A program made the translations under genes and the position numbers. DNA of 64,000 nucleotides from Prochilodus magdalenae (lineage: Eukaryota > Chordata > Actinopteri > Characiformes > Prochilodontidae): the NCBI GenBank assembly GCA_024036415.1, contig JAMWET010003934.1:1305501-1369500 (forward strand). The letters are read 5' to 3'. This document shows positions 36,181 to 56,247 of the stretch, one piece after another (the first letter of the stretch is position 1; every line of letters begins with the position of its first letter). Under the pieces are notes generated by a model. That model saw nothing but the letters and a program-made list of their open reading frames with translations. It did no database searches and was not told where the DNA came from.

Positions 36181-39100
36181 GAAAGACAAAATTATTATTT
36201 TTTTTTTTCCACTTTTATTTCACTTTTAAAATCAGTTACCTTGTAAAGTCATAGCTCAAACCTGTCATACGTTTTTCTGCAGTGATTTTTAAAACTACAT
36301 TTAATATTTGAGCTATATTTAATTTTATTAAAGTCAGGGATTCCAAGCTTGTACATTTTAAATCCAGCTTTTCATGTGCTGGTCTACAATATACTGCTTT
36401 TCTGAACTGCTTTTTTTTCCATTTCAATATATGCAAAAAATAAGAATAAATGAATAAAGTATTTTTATACAGTAGAAAAAAACAGGAAAAGTAAAAAAAA
36501 AAAACAAAAAAAAAATTCTAAATGGGTTTGGCATATAGTCATCCGCTTGTTACTGTGTAGTTTATACAGTTCATGGACACCAGTTGTCATTGTCATTATA
36601 GGTAATTGTTGTTTGCAGTCTCTTTTAACTGATCAGTTCTGATCAGTACTTTATCATGGCCATATCACATCAGACCACCCCTGCTTGTACTGCTGTGATT
36701 CTGTGATTGGTCAGAAATGAGCTGGACCTGGTGTTTTATTTATTTTGGCCGTCCTCACAGCCACAGTTATAATGAGGTTGTTTAGACCGGAGCATTTCAG
36801 GAATCTGCACTGCTGTAATTAAAATGAAATTTGGCCATTGTGCTCTTCGAGATCATCTCTTTGATGCTCTTCCACAAAGCGTCCGAGGCAAACGAGACTG
36901 TCCTGGAGGAGCTGCCAAATGAGTGAATGAAGTTACACAATGACCAGTCCAAGGTCACTCTCGCCATGGGCTGTGTTTACCCAGCATCCTCCACTACTGG
37001 GCTCTGAACCTCCTGTATGCTGTAAAGATGGAAACAGCAGCTGCGGCAGATTTGTATCTGTTCAACTGAGTGCAGCATGTCAGAGTATTTACTTTAAACT
37101 TTCCTCTTTTTTTGGTCAAATATTTACTCAACTTGCTTATATCCTGTTTCCACTGTTATTGATCTGCCCCAGTTCAAAATCAGTTTCAACTTTATTCCTT
37201 AGTTTAGCCTTGTCCAATTCCTCTGCTACACAGGCAGGGAAGGTGAAGGCTAGCATGTCCTTACTCAAAGTAAAGGTCCACCTTATCTTTCCAAAATGCT
37301 GCTAGCATGTTGACACTGAATGATGATGGGCGGGTGTGGGTGTGAAAGACCATTCTCCAGCCTACACAGAAAGCCTGAGGACAGTTATGCTGTGGTGGAG
37401 ATTTGCTTTCCATGTCACTGTTGATACACAAAGACTTTTAGTTTATATGCAAACCTTTTTAGCCACTCACCTGGCTTGTAGAGCAGGAAGTGAGATCGGT
37501 GAGAACCTGGGTCCCATTGTTTCAAAGTAATTCTGCCCAAAAGTCTAAAAATCAATATCTAACTTTTTAAATAGCCAGGGTGGAAACACATTCTGCTATA
37601 TAAGCTGCAGGGCAGCCTACTGGACAGCCTACTGGACCTTTGAAAATGGCTTAAAGATGTATCTAATTCGAAAGAATGCTTTTCTGATGGTGTATGTGCT
37701 TCTTGTTCATGTGATATATAGTGTGCTAGTATGTGGTTTGGCACCCAGCAGAAGTAACGAAGCAGAATATCAGTACAGCAAAAAATCAATCTAAATTGAG
37801 ACGATGCACTCTTAGTCAAAACACTTTTTAAAAAAGAGATTTAAACTTATGGTTTCAATTAAACCGTGTTTTACTGTTCTTCCTGGTCCGTTTATGGCTT
37901 TATCTTATGACAAACCGCCACAGCACTACTGAATGACCTTGAAGTTGCCTACCAAGATGGTGGCAGTGTGATTGTGTGACATTATCTGGATACTACAGAA
38001 AGTGAGCTAGCTAGGTTAGTTTTTAATAACTTGGCTGTTAAAAGTCAGCATAACAAATTTCACTTAAACCAGACTAAACCAGATGCAATTAGCGAAAACA
38101 CAAGCACAAAAAAGCTAATAAACTTTTATGCATGCCATCCTGTGCGTTGTTATTACTGAGGCTTGATAAAAAAACCTCATTATATGCTGCACCACATATC
38201 TCTAGTGTTGGCTTTAGCATATCTTAAGGAAAATCACTTTCACAGTTGTTTGTAGTTCTAGACTGGCTAAAATGTTCTTGTTGATAAGTGTTAAACATGA
38301 CAACCCCTGTTTCCCATCACCAGCACTGTAGAGAAATCTGAGTGAATTATTTCGAACCACTCTGAATAGTTTATGGAATATTATGGAATGGAATATTTTG
38401 AAATATGGATCACCAGCCACTGGTGGTAAATAAATATGTAGATACATTTCCAGTGAAGTGGCTGCTGAGTGTAAATATACATACATATACAAATACACCA
38501 CCACAAGATTAACATGCATGAAGAGGCTTAACCCCAAATATGCTCAGCATCTCGTATACACTTTGAGCATGTGTGTGGTTGCAAGTTAGTCATTTATGGA
38601 AGGGAAACAGAGACGCTGTTTAAATCCATATGCCCTAGGCAGTGTGTTCTGCTCTGCTACAGAGCCTCAGCTGTAGTTGCGCCCGAAGCATTCCTGCTGT
38701 TTAGAATTCATTTTGCACCAGCAGACGGGCTTAAAGCTATCGAATGTCCGCTAGTGTCTGAATAATAACATGAATTTAATTAGGATCCGGTTATTCTCAA
38801 ACAAGCGCGAGGGCTCTGCGTTTGGAAAAGACTTTTCCTGAGGTTTCACTTTCAAATACTAATCAGCTCCTGAGCCACCTGCACCTTGGGATTCAATATC
38901 AAACCGCCCCGTGCACGTTTTATTCGCCTAATGAAAAGGATCTGCATGCAGCGACCTGAGTCATCTATCTGATTTCACACTTAATCACTTTGGTCAATTT
39001 CTTTTCTGGGGCAATTATTCTGTTGCTATTAGACCTTAAGGGACTGTGTAATAAATAAATTGAAGTCTTTTTATTCTTTTCTCATTTGTATTACCTTCCT

Positions 39101-40010
39101 CAGCATAGCTGGCATGCACGCTGCACTCGTAGCCTGTCTCTAAATCTAGTAGTTTTATTTGAACTCAAATGTGGCAAAGAGTTAAGGTACATTTTATGGT
39201 TGTTAAATGCTGTCATATTTGTGCACTTTAAACATTAATCAGATTTAAGAGCCAGAATTATCTGTCTAGTTTTTAAAGATGTTTTTAATTGGACCTTGTA
39301 TGTTAAGGCAGAATTTTCGAAAAGGATTGGGGTGGAGAACTCACAATACCACCTGTGAACACCCCCAACCCTAAAACAAGCAATTAACTTTGGATTCTTT
39401 TTGATGCTAGTGTAAAAATGTTGGATTAATAGATATAATAAATGCTATAATAACTACATACTAATAACTTCTACTTGCTATAACTAATGTGCACATGATA
39501 AACATTGACAATTCTTTCCATACGGTATTAGAGCAGTCAGAATGGCGAGATATGTTCTTCTGTTTCGAGGCCACAGTATTTGCCTGATGTCTAAAGAACA
39601 GTTATATCAGTAACCAAGATATGTTGCATCTTATCTTACCTTATATGACACTGCTCTCATGGTCCAATTGCTAATGGCTTAATATGATGCGCCCTCAGAT
39701 ATTAAATCATTAGCAAGGAAAAGTCATGTTATGTCTGCATTCGTGGTCGAATCACAATATGTGTTCTTATGCTTAAGCATTAGAAAGAAAGAGGCACAGG
39801 TCGACTTGCTGAGAATAGCTATGTTCTGTGCAAGACATTAGGCAAGGAGCCTAAGGCTTAATGCTCTGTGCACTTCTGTAAATCTTCTATTCTCTTATAT
39901 GGAAAATTCCACAAGTTTTTAATAAATGTGATATTTATATAAAGTAAACATACATGCACTCTTATGTCATAGTCTGAGTAGTAAAAACGTACACTAAAAT
40001 ATGTTTTAGT
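36181..40010. other. Intron 2 stretch, no gene recognised
   Basis: A/T homopolymers lie around 36190-36210 and 36476-36515. Open frames at 36940-37305 (121 codons) and 38214-38537 (107 codons) show no recognised motif. The GC-balanced stretch at about 38770-38990 is discussed as a possible conserved non-coding element. Confidence 0.4.
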
Positions 40011-40014
40011 AATT

Positions 40015-40212
40015 TATATATCGTCGCTGTCCAAAGAAACACAACTTCAATGCCTCATTTGATCATGAGCTTCTATTTACACTGTGTGGAGATTTCATGA
40101 TGAATGGCCCAAAAAATGGCCCTTTCATTCAAAATAAATTCGGTTTTTGGCCTCTCCTGTAAAGTTGCCATTTTGGTGATGCCTGTTTTTCTTGGACAGT
40201 GACGATATATTA
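40015..40212. mobile_element. ~195 bp MITE-like element with ~22 bp terminal inverted repeats
   Basis: The left end TATATCGTCGCTGTCCAAAG (40017-40036) and right end CTTGGACAGTGACGATATAT (40191-40210) are inverted copies with one mismatch and a one-base difference in an A run. The flanking sequence is TA-rich (AATTTA and TATTAA), consistent with a TA target site, as in Tc1/mariner-type MITEs. No coding capacity is seen. The superfamily is inferred from size and TA flanks only. Confidence 0.8.
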
Positions 40213-40874
40213 AAAAGATTAAGGTCTATGAGTATCAAACCCCATAGAAACTGTTGACCACAGTTGCACTTGTGATCAGAGTTAATATACCCTCCTATGT
40301 CACCTTAGAGGAGATTTCTTCAGAAACAGTCTTGCTTTCTAAATGCTATTCAGTGCTTTTGTATGCGTAGTGAAGCCCCTGTGTAGGTGGCCTTCAAATA
40401 ATGTGTTGCCATTAAGAACGCAGAAGAGCGACGCTCACTATTTTGAGGTTAAAGCAGGCCAAGATGAAACACAGTAACCTTTCTCTGAGTGTTTATTTTA
40501 CTTTAACCTTCCAGTCATACTGAAATGATATATTTTGTTCTTTATTTCATCCCTTTCACCGTGAGTCAACTGGGTTTGGTTATGTGTTTGGCTGGGCTTA
40601 CAAAGGCAGCATGAAGCCTCAGCCTCAGGAAAATAAGATTTCTGCTTCAAGTGGACAGAAATGTGTACAACGAACAGTGTCCCACCAGCACAAACCAGTG
40701 TTTAATTCAGATCCTGTGGATTAGGGTAGTTGTGGTGTGTGTGTTCTCTCCAGGCTCCAGACTATCAGGTGTCACCTCATGCCATGAAGCTCTAATTGTT
40801 CCTCTCTGCCTATGCAGGAGGCAAGACTGATTTATTTATACTCATACTTAAAAGGAAAGTTTGTCAGAATATTG
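40213..40874. other. Intron 2 stretch without recognised features
   Basis: I see no gene or repeat here. Confidence 0.4.
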
Positions 40875-41315
40875 AACTTACCCAGTCAGTCAGCCAGGAG
40901 GTGTTTGGTGTGTGAAGTTGGCTGCCTTAGTTTTATACCGAGAAGCTAAAAAGCTAATGTAGCTAACAAGTGATTGAAGCTTATGTGCAGCAGTTAGCGG
41001 TGCACTCCATACCTCAATCATGACACATTTAAGTCACTTGCTTATGTGGTTTCTGGCACTGAAACATGGACTAAAGTACATTAGCATGGTTGAAACAGTA
41101 GTAGCCACAGTTATGCACTGCGAAATTGGCTGTTTTCATAAAGTACAGTGTCATACTGTGTCATAAACCACATAAGTAAGTCTGTTTAAGATTACGTAAA
41201 AGCTCTGCACAGTTTGAGTCATTCTGCAGTAGCTTCAGTATGCAGTTAGCACCATGCTCGTAATATTCTATTAATTGATAGGTACAAGCTCAGCTACACG
41301 CATAAACTGTACTCT
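40875..41315. mobile_element. Long-inverted-repeat element, copy A
   Basis: The left part reads GGTGTTTGGTGTGTGAAGTT, CTTAGTTTTATACCGAGAAG, AAGCTAATGTAGCTAACAAG. The inner inverted pair is ACTTGCTTATGTGGTTTCTG (41037-41056) against CATAAACCACATAAGTAAG (41162-41180). The right part is AGATTACGTAAAAGCTCTGC, ACAGTTTGAGTC, GCAGTTAGCACCATGCT, then diverged sequence. About 440 bp, non-coding, built as two long arms around a short centre. Other members are at 43968-44375, 61715-62175 and 63740-63950, with fragments elsewhere. Confidence 0.75.
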
Positions 41316-43967
41316 GCTCTGAGGCTTACGATCCATCATGTCCACACTTAGGATTCGGACCTGTTCAGCTTCTCTTTTATTAGCTTACCAAGGAAGCCGA
41401 AGCCCTTTTTATTAGCCCAGCAATGAAATATAAACGTTCTTCATGCTCTCACAGCGGAAGGCTCTCTTTCTACTGTGTGTTTCTGTATTCTTTTTTTCTT
41501 TCTCTGGTCAGGAAATGAGAAGAGGTAAAGTGAAGGGGTAGAGTGAGCTGCCTAAATGTGCTACTGTACTAATGTATGGACAACATTGTAATCATTGCTG
41601 CTGAGTGAAACTGAATAATCATCATAAACTCTTGTCACATAATTCTTGTGGATCTTTCTTTGGCATGTTGAAACGAACTGAAGTTTTTGTTCCATTCATG
41701 TGTTTTTAATCATGATACAAATTATATGTATGGTGAAAACATTACATTTGGCCAGTTTGCAGATTAGAAAGGAGCAAAAGTTGCTGCATAGTTACACAGA
41801 TGGTTTGAGTTTAAATGAATTAGCCTGATTTCCCAGAGCTTCCAGAGTCTTACTGAATACTACTTCTACTGTGCTAGCTAGTGATGAGCAGTGGAGGACG
41901 TGTGTGGGAAATTAACTCTGATATGGGATGGAAACAAAAGTACAGTTATTTAAAATCTGGCAAAAGTTTAGGTTTTATGCGTACAATATGGTGATAGTAC
42001 CATCATCATGAAATTGAGAATATAGTGGGTATCGTCAGTACTTGATGCAAGTTGATTGACTGCATGTGTCATAAAAAGGAAGCATTATTACTTTTGTTTT
42101 AATTAAATTTAATGCCCTGCAGTGTCTAACACTGCAAACGATTATGCTTGTATAGTTTTAATAGTAATGTAGATGTGGTACTTTTGGGACTTTTTTTGTT
42201 TTGTTTTATAGTTCCAGGCATTTACCAGGGAAATGTGAGGTACAAGATGCAAATGACGTGATAGTTATTTTTGGGTAACATGTTGGTAAGTTCTGGGACT
42301 GATATTTTAAACAGGTTGTAAGTAATTACGAAGGAGATACAAACTCTGACATTCTCTGTAATTATTTTGGGTAAACTGATCAGTATGAACGTGGTCTAAC
42401 TAAGTTAAGTGAAGTGGTAGGAACACAGAATGTTATATAACTTCATTATACATTTGCCCACTATAATTACATAGTACTTACACTATGCAAACTACTTATT
42501 ATGCAGACCAACTTGCATGGCTTATCTGCTCCAAGGCAGGTTATGTTCTGTTGTTTCAGATCATTAACAGCTACTAGACCAATCAGCAACAGTCTTCTAC
42601 AACCTCTGAACCCCCCTTTTTTGTGACATGCATGGCATTAATCAAATGATCACTTAACAAAAGAAGAAACAAATACTATTACTAGATCTAAAGATTATAC
42701 AGCAGTTATTACTCCAGAAAGCACCAGCACAGTGGCAGTGTAAGTAAGTTTGTCATCTGCCCATGTTTCACATGCCTAGTCATCGTAAGCGTTATGCTTA
42801 ACCACGGCTGGATTGTTGTGGGTTTTTATTTATTTATTTGTTTTTTTGGTGAAGCTGTGAAACTGTCAGTAACCTCAGAAGGCCATGAGCAGATGATCGG
42901 TGATCAGATGTTAATGTCAGTGCTGCTTGATGGACAGTACGTCAGTATTGTGATCAGATTGCCTTTCAGTATTTATTAACATTGCGACATGGTTAGAGAT
43001 TGACAAAACACAGACAGAAACTCATTTGGAGGAACCGGTTAGGATGCTTACAGCACACCATAAACACTGCCCGGATGGGTAAAGGCCTTGTTTGCATATT
43101 GAAACCTTCCATGTGAGCAGTATTGCAACATCTTCCTTATTGTTTATTAAATGATACATTGTGCAGCCCTACTTCATAACAAGCAAGATTTGTAGCTAGA
43201 TTTGTGTAGGGAGGATTTGTATCCCAAAAATAAAACCTCATTCCTGAATTTCCAGACAGGGTTTAAGGTTTTCTCGCTGATGTAGGAACGTGCAGTTTGT
43301 AGTGATTTATGTGACCTATTTAGCGGCAGCGTCTCGGCTGCCAGTGGTATTTGTTTTGTTGCTTCTAGATATTATCTCCTCAATTAGAGATGAGAGTGGC
43401 TTCTGTCCAGTCGGCTGGAAACGGAGTGAAACAACCCAGGGTTTTCTTTGGAAAGGACTCTCAAAGGCCCTTGCTTTCTATTGATAAGCAGTTTCTTTGG
43501 TGGGGGTTTCCCAACCAGCACCTCTTTCCTACTTCTTTAGCTGGCTTGAGGAGAGAAAATGGAATTAGACACGGTTTGCTGGAGTAACTTGGCTGATACA
43601 AGCAGCTATAGTATGGTTCTCACTGCTTTTAAGCGTTTAGGAATGTCTGAAATCTGTTTTCTCGACAGTGAAGTATCAAATCTGTCTGCACCATCTCTGA
43701 CTGAGGCGGTGCAGTGACATCAGGCACTGCAATTCTAGATATTAGTGCTTTACAAAAGTTTTTTTGTGAAAATTGCACCTGGTTATTATTAAGGTATTGC
43801 CTTATCTCAGGAAGATTTCACAGTCACGGTAAGGGTGATTTGGAGTCAAGGTAAGGGTGAAGAAGCTTCCTGTTGTTCTCAGGGACAAAATTATCTTGCA
43901 TTGCTTTAATGTGAAAAGCTTCAGAGCCATAGCAAAGATCTTAAACATTATTTTGGTAAGTCTGGTT
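41316..43967. other. Intron 2 stretch without recognised features
   Basis: No exon or clear repeat was recognised. Open frames of about 60 codons at 42794, 43290 and 43390 have no recognised similarity. Confidence 0.4.
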
Positions 43968-44375
43968 CATTAGATTTCAATGAAGCTACGGGGCCAATGT
44001 ACATAACAAGTTGTTAGCATGCTAATCAGTGCTAACCATGTCCCAAAATCATATCACGTTTGCCTTAAACCGTGTCGAGTTGTTAAGTAATCTCAAATAG
44101 ACTTGCTTATGTGGTTTCTGACACTGTTTGACAGACAGTTATCTTTTACCTATGAACAAAAACACAGACATATTTTAGGCTTCAAGATGCTGGTACTTTT
44201 TTATTATTAGCTACGCTAATGTAGTTTAGTTTGTGCCCACAGATAATAACATGTCATATGGGGTCAGAAACCCCAGAAGGAAGTTTATTTGAGATTACGT
44301 AACAACTCTGCACGGTTTGAGGTGTGTGTAAGATTTAGGTATGGAGTTATATCCATATTAGTTAGTGCCAGTGTA
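43968..44375. mobile_element. Long-inverted-repeat element, copy B
   Basis: Left arm: GAAGCTACGGGGCCAATGTA, AAGTTGTTAGCATGCTAATC, then AACCGTGTCGAGTTGTTAAG, TAATCTCAAATAGACTTGCT and TATGTGGTTTCTGACAC. The right arm (44262-44340) is the inverse: GTCAGAAACCCCAGAAGGAA, GTTTATTTGAGATTACGTAA, CAACTCTGCACGGTTTGAGG, GATTTAGGTATGGAGTTAT. Arms are about 110-150 bp around a centre of about 135 bp. This is the clearest inverted structure of the family. Confidence 0.85.
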
Positions 44376-44589
44376 AATTACAGGGTCCCTGTGACTCCTT
44401 GCATAGCGCAAACATCTGGATAGAGAACAAAAATAGAAGAAGAGAAACGACAAACACTTGACAAAGCTTGTTGCTTGGCTCATGCAGCAGTGGCTCGTTC
44501 TGTCAAATAGTCAATCAAAGAGCAACACAGCAGATGCTTTTCTCATCCTTAAACATTCAAAGGCTTACTGACTATAATGTCACTGCCAA

Positions 44590-46635
<2,046 letters not shown>

Positions 46636-46639
46636 TATG

Positions 46640-46762
46640 CATTGGGGCAAGTTTTCTAATAGGCATGCCACTTTCTAATTGGCATGCTTCCATTACTTGT
46701 TAGCTACATTAGCCTTGTAGCTCCAGGGTTTGTACACTAAACTGCTTCTTTAAAGCTGTGTG
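46640..46762 (+). mobile_element. Fragment of the long-inverted-repeat family
   Basis: It contains GGCATGCTTCCATTACTTGT, TAGCTACATTAGCCTTGTAG, CTCCAGGGTTTGTACACTAA and CTGCTTCTTTAAAG, the right-arm order seen at 33580 and 62100. Confidence 0.65.
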
Positions 46763-47454
46763 TTTATGCCTGTACCTGCTCTGGAGTGAAGCCCAGCAGA
46801 AGCTAGTTGTTTGACAATGAGTCAGCAAGTCTGGTGACCAGATGAGAGCAGTCATTATTAGATAAGAGGGACGGTAGGAAATGTTTGCTTCTGTAGGAGA
46901 GACAGGAAAGAGTAGGAGAGAGAAAAGAGGAGTGTAAAAAGGAGGAAAGGAGGGAGAGTGTGTGGCTGGTAGCTTAAAGTTTATCCTTTTGGCCTGGATG
47001 ATCTTTAGTCTGGCTGAACTTTTCATGAACTTCATTCCTGGTGTGTGCGTGTGAGTTAGAAGTGTACGTTCAAGGTTGGTGTATAAACCAAGACTGTTCT
47101 GCCCTGCAAGAAGTTTTTTTATAGGCTATGTAAGCAGACAACTCGAGAAAGTTCTTCTTTAGTTGTTTGAATTTGATTAAGTATTCTGCAGAATATTGGT
47201 AGCCATTCTATAAGTGGGACATTGCTTGTCACATCACTTTTGTTGCAGCTGCAATCGTGCAGACGGATAAAGACCAAGTACAGTAGCCTGAATGATGGAA
47301 ACATGTGTCGACAGTTTGGACCCAATATCCAGAACACTGAATACTGCGAGGAGGGGATTAGCTTCATTGGTGAACTGGTATAAGCTGCATATCTCTTCGA
47401 TTCTGGAAATTTACTGAGATGTTATGAACTAATCGAATAACTAATAATGATAAT

Positions 47455-47473
47455 TGATGGATGGATGGATGGA

Positions 47474-47567
<94 letters not shown>
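47455..47567. repeat. Compound (GATG)n (GT)n (AT)n microsatellite
   Basis: Five GATG units, then about 10 GT and about 37 AT units in direct succession. Confidence 0.95.
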
Positions 47568-47571
<4 letters not shown>

Positions 47572-47827
47572 TTTGCTTTATGTATTTTGTTTTTTCTGTT
47601 TATAGCTGTTTATTCACCAGCTTCTTATTTCAGTTTTACCTTAATGGTGCAGGAGGTTTAGGTAGAATGGGAATTTTGAAGAAAAGAATGGTTACGTACA
47701 CACGTAGCTGATTTTTACTTGATGTTTTTTGTGTGCTTCTCGTCCATTCGCTGGAATGTAGACTTCTTTAAGCTTTTTTTTTGGTTCTTGAAAAGTACAA
47801 CTAATGACCAGTTAAACTGAATGAGTG

Positions 47828-47901
47828 AATTGTGAGCTACAGTTTCTCATTAGGTTGAATAAATATCTCACTCTTAATGTAGGTATTGTGATATACACTG
47901 A
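47828..47901 (+). repeat. ~73 bp repeat unit, copy 2 (permuted)
   Basis: The order of parts is TGTGAGCTACAGTTTCTCAT, TAGGTTGAATAAATATCTCA, then GTAGGTATTGTGATATACAC. The same parts at 31314-31386 are in rotated order. Confidence 0.8.
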
Positions 47902-47999
47902 CTGCTTTGGTAATACTGGCCTTTGCAGTGCTGGTTCTGATACTGTATGGCTATCCTATTGTATAGTGTTGTCTGTGTTATATAGTGTATTGTACAGTG

Positions 48000-48165
48000 T
48001 TGTGTACTGTCCCTGTTTAAGATTACTTAATAACTCAATAGTTTTTGAGGGTTGTACCATAGTACCATACTAACTACCATACTAATTAGCATGCTAATAA
48101 GATTTCATTACCTGTTAGGTACATTAGCCTCATAGTTCTGGTGTAACAGTTTTAATTTAGACACA
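48000..48165 (+). mobile_element. Fragment of the long-inverted-repeat family
   Basis: It contains CTGTTTAAGATTACTTAATA, ACTAATTAGCATGCTAATAA and GTTAGGTACATTAGCCTCAT followed by TCTGGTGTAA, in the family's right-arm order. Confidence 0.65.
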
Positions 48166-53225
<5,060 letters not shown>

Positions 53226-53234
53226 ATTGGTAGG

Positions 53235-53288
<54 letters not shown>

Positions 53289-53312
53289 CTTTATTGATCC
53301 CGAAGGAAATTT
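53226..53312. repeat. (GATA)n with flanking interspersed-repeat end
   Basis: About 14 GATA units run into ACTTTATTGATCCCGAAGGA followed by AATTT. That flank is a phrase often found beside GATA runs in fish genomes and is probably the end of an interspersed element; I cannot name the family with certainty. Confidence 0.8.
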
Positions 53313-54190
53313 AGCAGCCAGTAGAAAGTGTCAGAAAGGCCTGTACTTCCTTAGATGTTACCTTGGGCCTTTTCTTGGTCTCTCAGAATCTTGGAGTCAT
53401 TTTCATTATATGACTACTCCAGAGAGGTGTAGCAGTGGGGTTGAATGCTCTTTATTTGTACACTATCTGGCTGACGGACAGCGAATCATTGATGTCTAAA
53501 CTTATCAGAAATCGTTTTAGAACCTCCTCCAGCCTAATGATCACCGGCAGATTTTCCTCAGAAATCTTATTTGGTGGTAAAGACCAGTGATGGGTCAGCT
53601 ACACTCACACATGATTGTCATCCAGTTGATTAAACCTCCTGACCCTAATTATCAGCTATACAATCTGATAATTCTAGAGGCTTGCATACTTGGAAAAACA
53701 GCTGTGAAAAACATTATTCAGAATTCTTTCGACAGGCAGTGTGCGTTTGAGGATACATTCATATGATGTGTTCCGCAATAAACAGAGCTGGATTCCTTTT
53801 GTACCTCGAAAATAGACAGAGTGCCCATAATAGTAATTTAAGTGTTGTCATGCCCAGCATTCCTCCTGTAGGGAAAGAGATAAATTGTAGATTGTTTTTT
53901 ATTTTTTTTCCACCGTCGGGATGCAAATATTTCCAGCCGCACATGCTTTCCTAATAAAGCAGAAAAAGTGGAAGCAGATGGAGGGATTTTCTTCTTGCTA
54001 TGCAGCAGAATGGGTAGAAAGTTTTGGGTGTGAGGTCCTGCCCCTGTGTTTACGTGCAGAGAAAAGGCCAGCAGCTCATTGTTGACCGAAACACTTGTCT
54101 GTCACTGTGTAAACAGGAAAGGGAAGGAATTTGGAGTCAGCTGCATCTTTTCTAGCCTCACTTGTTCTCCTCCCTCTTTCACAGAGATAA
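53313..54190. other. Intron 2 stretch without recognised features
   Basis: I see no gene or clear repeat. Confidence 0.4.
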
Positions 54191-54248
54191 CCTCACAGGC
54201 CATTTTATTAGTAACACCTACCTTGCGGTCCACTCACTGACCACTTTT
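54191..54248 (+). repeat. Single 42-bp-family unit
   Basis: It reads CAGGCCATTTTATTAGTAAC, ACCTACCTTGCGGTCCACTC, ACTGACCACTTTT: one full unit plus the start of the next from the array family at 13.4 and 59.6 kb. Confidence 0.8.
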
Positions 54249-55040
54249 ATGATTCTTTGTTTAAAGATTTCATCCTTAAATTCATGTCTTTTTAGCTGTT
54301 TTACTAAATAAACAGCACATGATATTCCACTTCTGACCTCGGGGTCCACATTCAGTTCTACTGTGTGTAAAATAACTTTGATAGGTGAATATAAATCGTG
54401 ATCAGGATTGACATTTTGGCGACTTATTCTACAGATTTAGACCAAACTCATACACATTTACAGCCATTCAGAACTTGTGAACCAGCTGAACCTATTAAGT
54501 GGCCAGCCATCTTGTTTGTTTCCCTCTCTTTGCTGTGGTAGCTAATCAAGCAACAGAGGTTCTTCACTCCAATGCCGCTCAACAGGCAAAATCAGGAATC
54601 CATGAATAGGAAGATTTCTGATGGGGTCTAAAGCAGGGCTTCTTAACCTTTTCCAAATCATGAACCACCTAAATATCACAAAGCATTAAGGCCCACGGGA
54701 AAACAAAATGAAATGTAAATGTTTAAAGAATTCATTTTGGACAGGCAATATTTGACTACCATGTTATGTAATGTGTATTATTCATTCATTCATTCTTTCA
54801 TTCATTTATTTATTCATCTACCAAGCTGCTTATCCTTCTGGATTGCTGTGGGTGCTGAAACCTGTCCCAATGCATATTTTGTGTATGGCGTGACGTGTAT
54901 TAATGAACATAATATATGAAGAAATTGTGTTAACATGAGCTTGTTTTCTAGCTGGAATCAGATGGAATGCTAAAAGCTAAAAGTCTTTGTGTTTCTAGAG
55001 GCAAGCCTTGTATTAATGTCATTGACCAGTAATAAATAAA
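54249..55040. other. Intron 2 stretch with a short ATTC-type repeat
   Basis: An ATTC/TTCATT run at about 54779-54818 is the only simple repeat; no gene was recognised. Confidence 0.4.
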
Positions 55041-55044
55041 AAAA

Positions 55045-55102
<58 letters not shown>
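55041..55102. repeat. (AT)n (GT)n microsatellite
   Basis: A short AT run is followed by about 22 GT units. Confidence 0.95.
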
Positions 55103-55105
<3 letters not shown>

Positions 55106-55644
55106 TCAGTATGCAGTAAAAACATATTTCAGTGTTTATATATCAGCTCAGCCAGAGTACATTTTTAAGAAGGATCCTAAACTTCCAGAACTGTTAAATC
55201 TAATTGTGTAAAGTGTAGGATTTTGTGAAGGTTTGGCTTGTTTTCTAAAGACCTGTAACTGAATTAAATCAATGTGAGCTCTGAGACTTGGGCTAAATCA
55301 TGTTTTATTAATATGGCAGTGAAGGTGAACCTGCCCTTAAATGGGTAACTGTTAGTTCTGCAGTTTTATAAGGAAAGCGAGAGGTACTTTACCTGTTCCA
55401 GGAATAATTGCTGAAGTTCAGAATGTTCAGTATTGCAGTTGTAGTTCTTAGTTCTTATTTTATGTGAGTGTTGATAAAATCCATATAACAGGCAGTTAGA
55501 GGGTGAATGTGAGCAGTGAGAGTTTTTGGGCATGATTCTGGGTAAACTGTTATTGTTGTTTAAGTGCAGTGTTAGAGGCCACTCTACAGCTACTTACTCA
55601 TTTTGAGCTTTATTTTTACAGTTTTATGACTGTACTGGGGATGT

Positions 55645-55935
<291 letters not shown>

Positions 55936-56091
55936 CACGTAGCAGGATTACACTATATGGTGGAGCCCAAAACCATATACTAACCTACCATAAGCTGGTA
56001 CCCACAAGGTTACCCACAATGTAGTAGTAGTTCCAGCTCCAGGAAATGAATGGATGTCTATGTATTGGCCCCACAATTTACTGAAACAAAT

Positions 56092-56093
<2 letters not shown>

Positions 56094-56175
<82 letters not shown>
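56094..56175. repeat. (GT)n followed by (GC)n
   Basis: About 36 GT units end in CGCGCGCGC, a strongly Z-DNA-prone sequence about 0.8 kb upstream of pawr exon 3. Confidence 0.95.
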
Positions 56176-56176
<1 letters not shown>

Positions 56177-56247
56177 GAGTGTGTTTACATCTCTCTCGAG
56201 AGTGAGTCACTTCCTTTATGCGCGTGTGTCTGTTACTGTATCTATTA

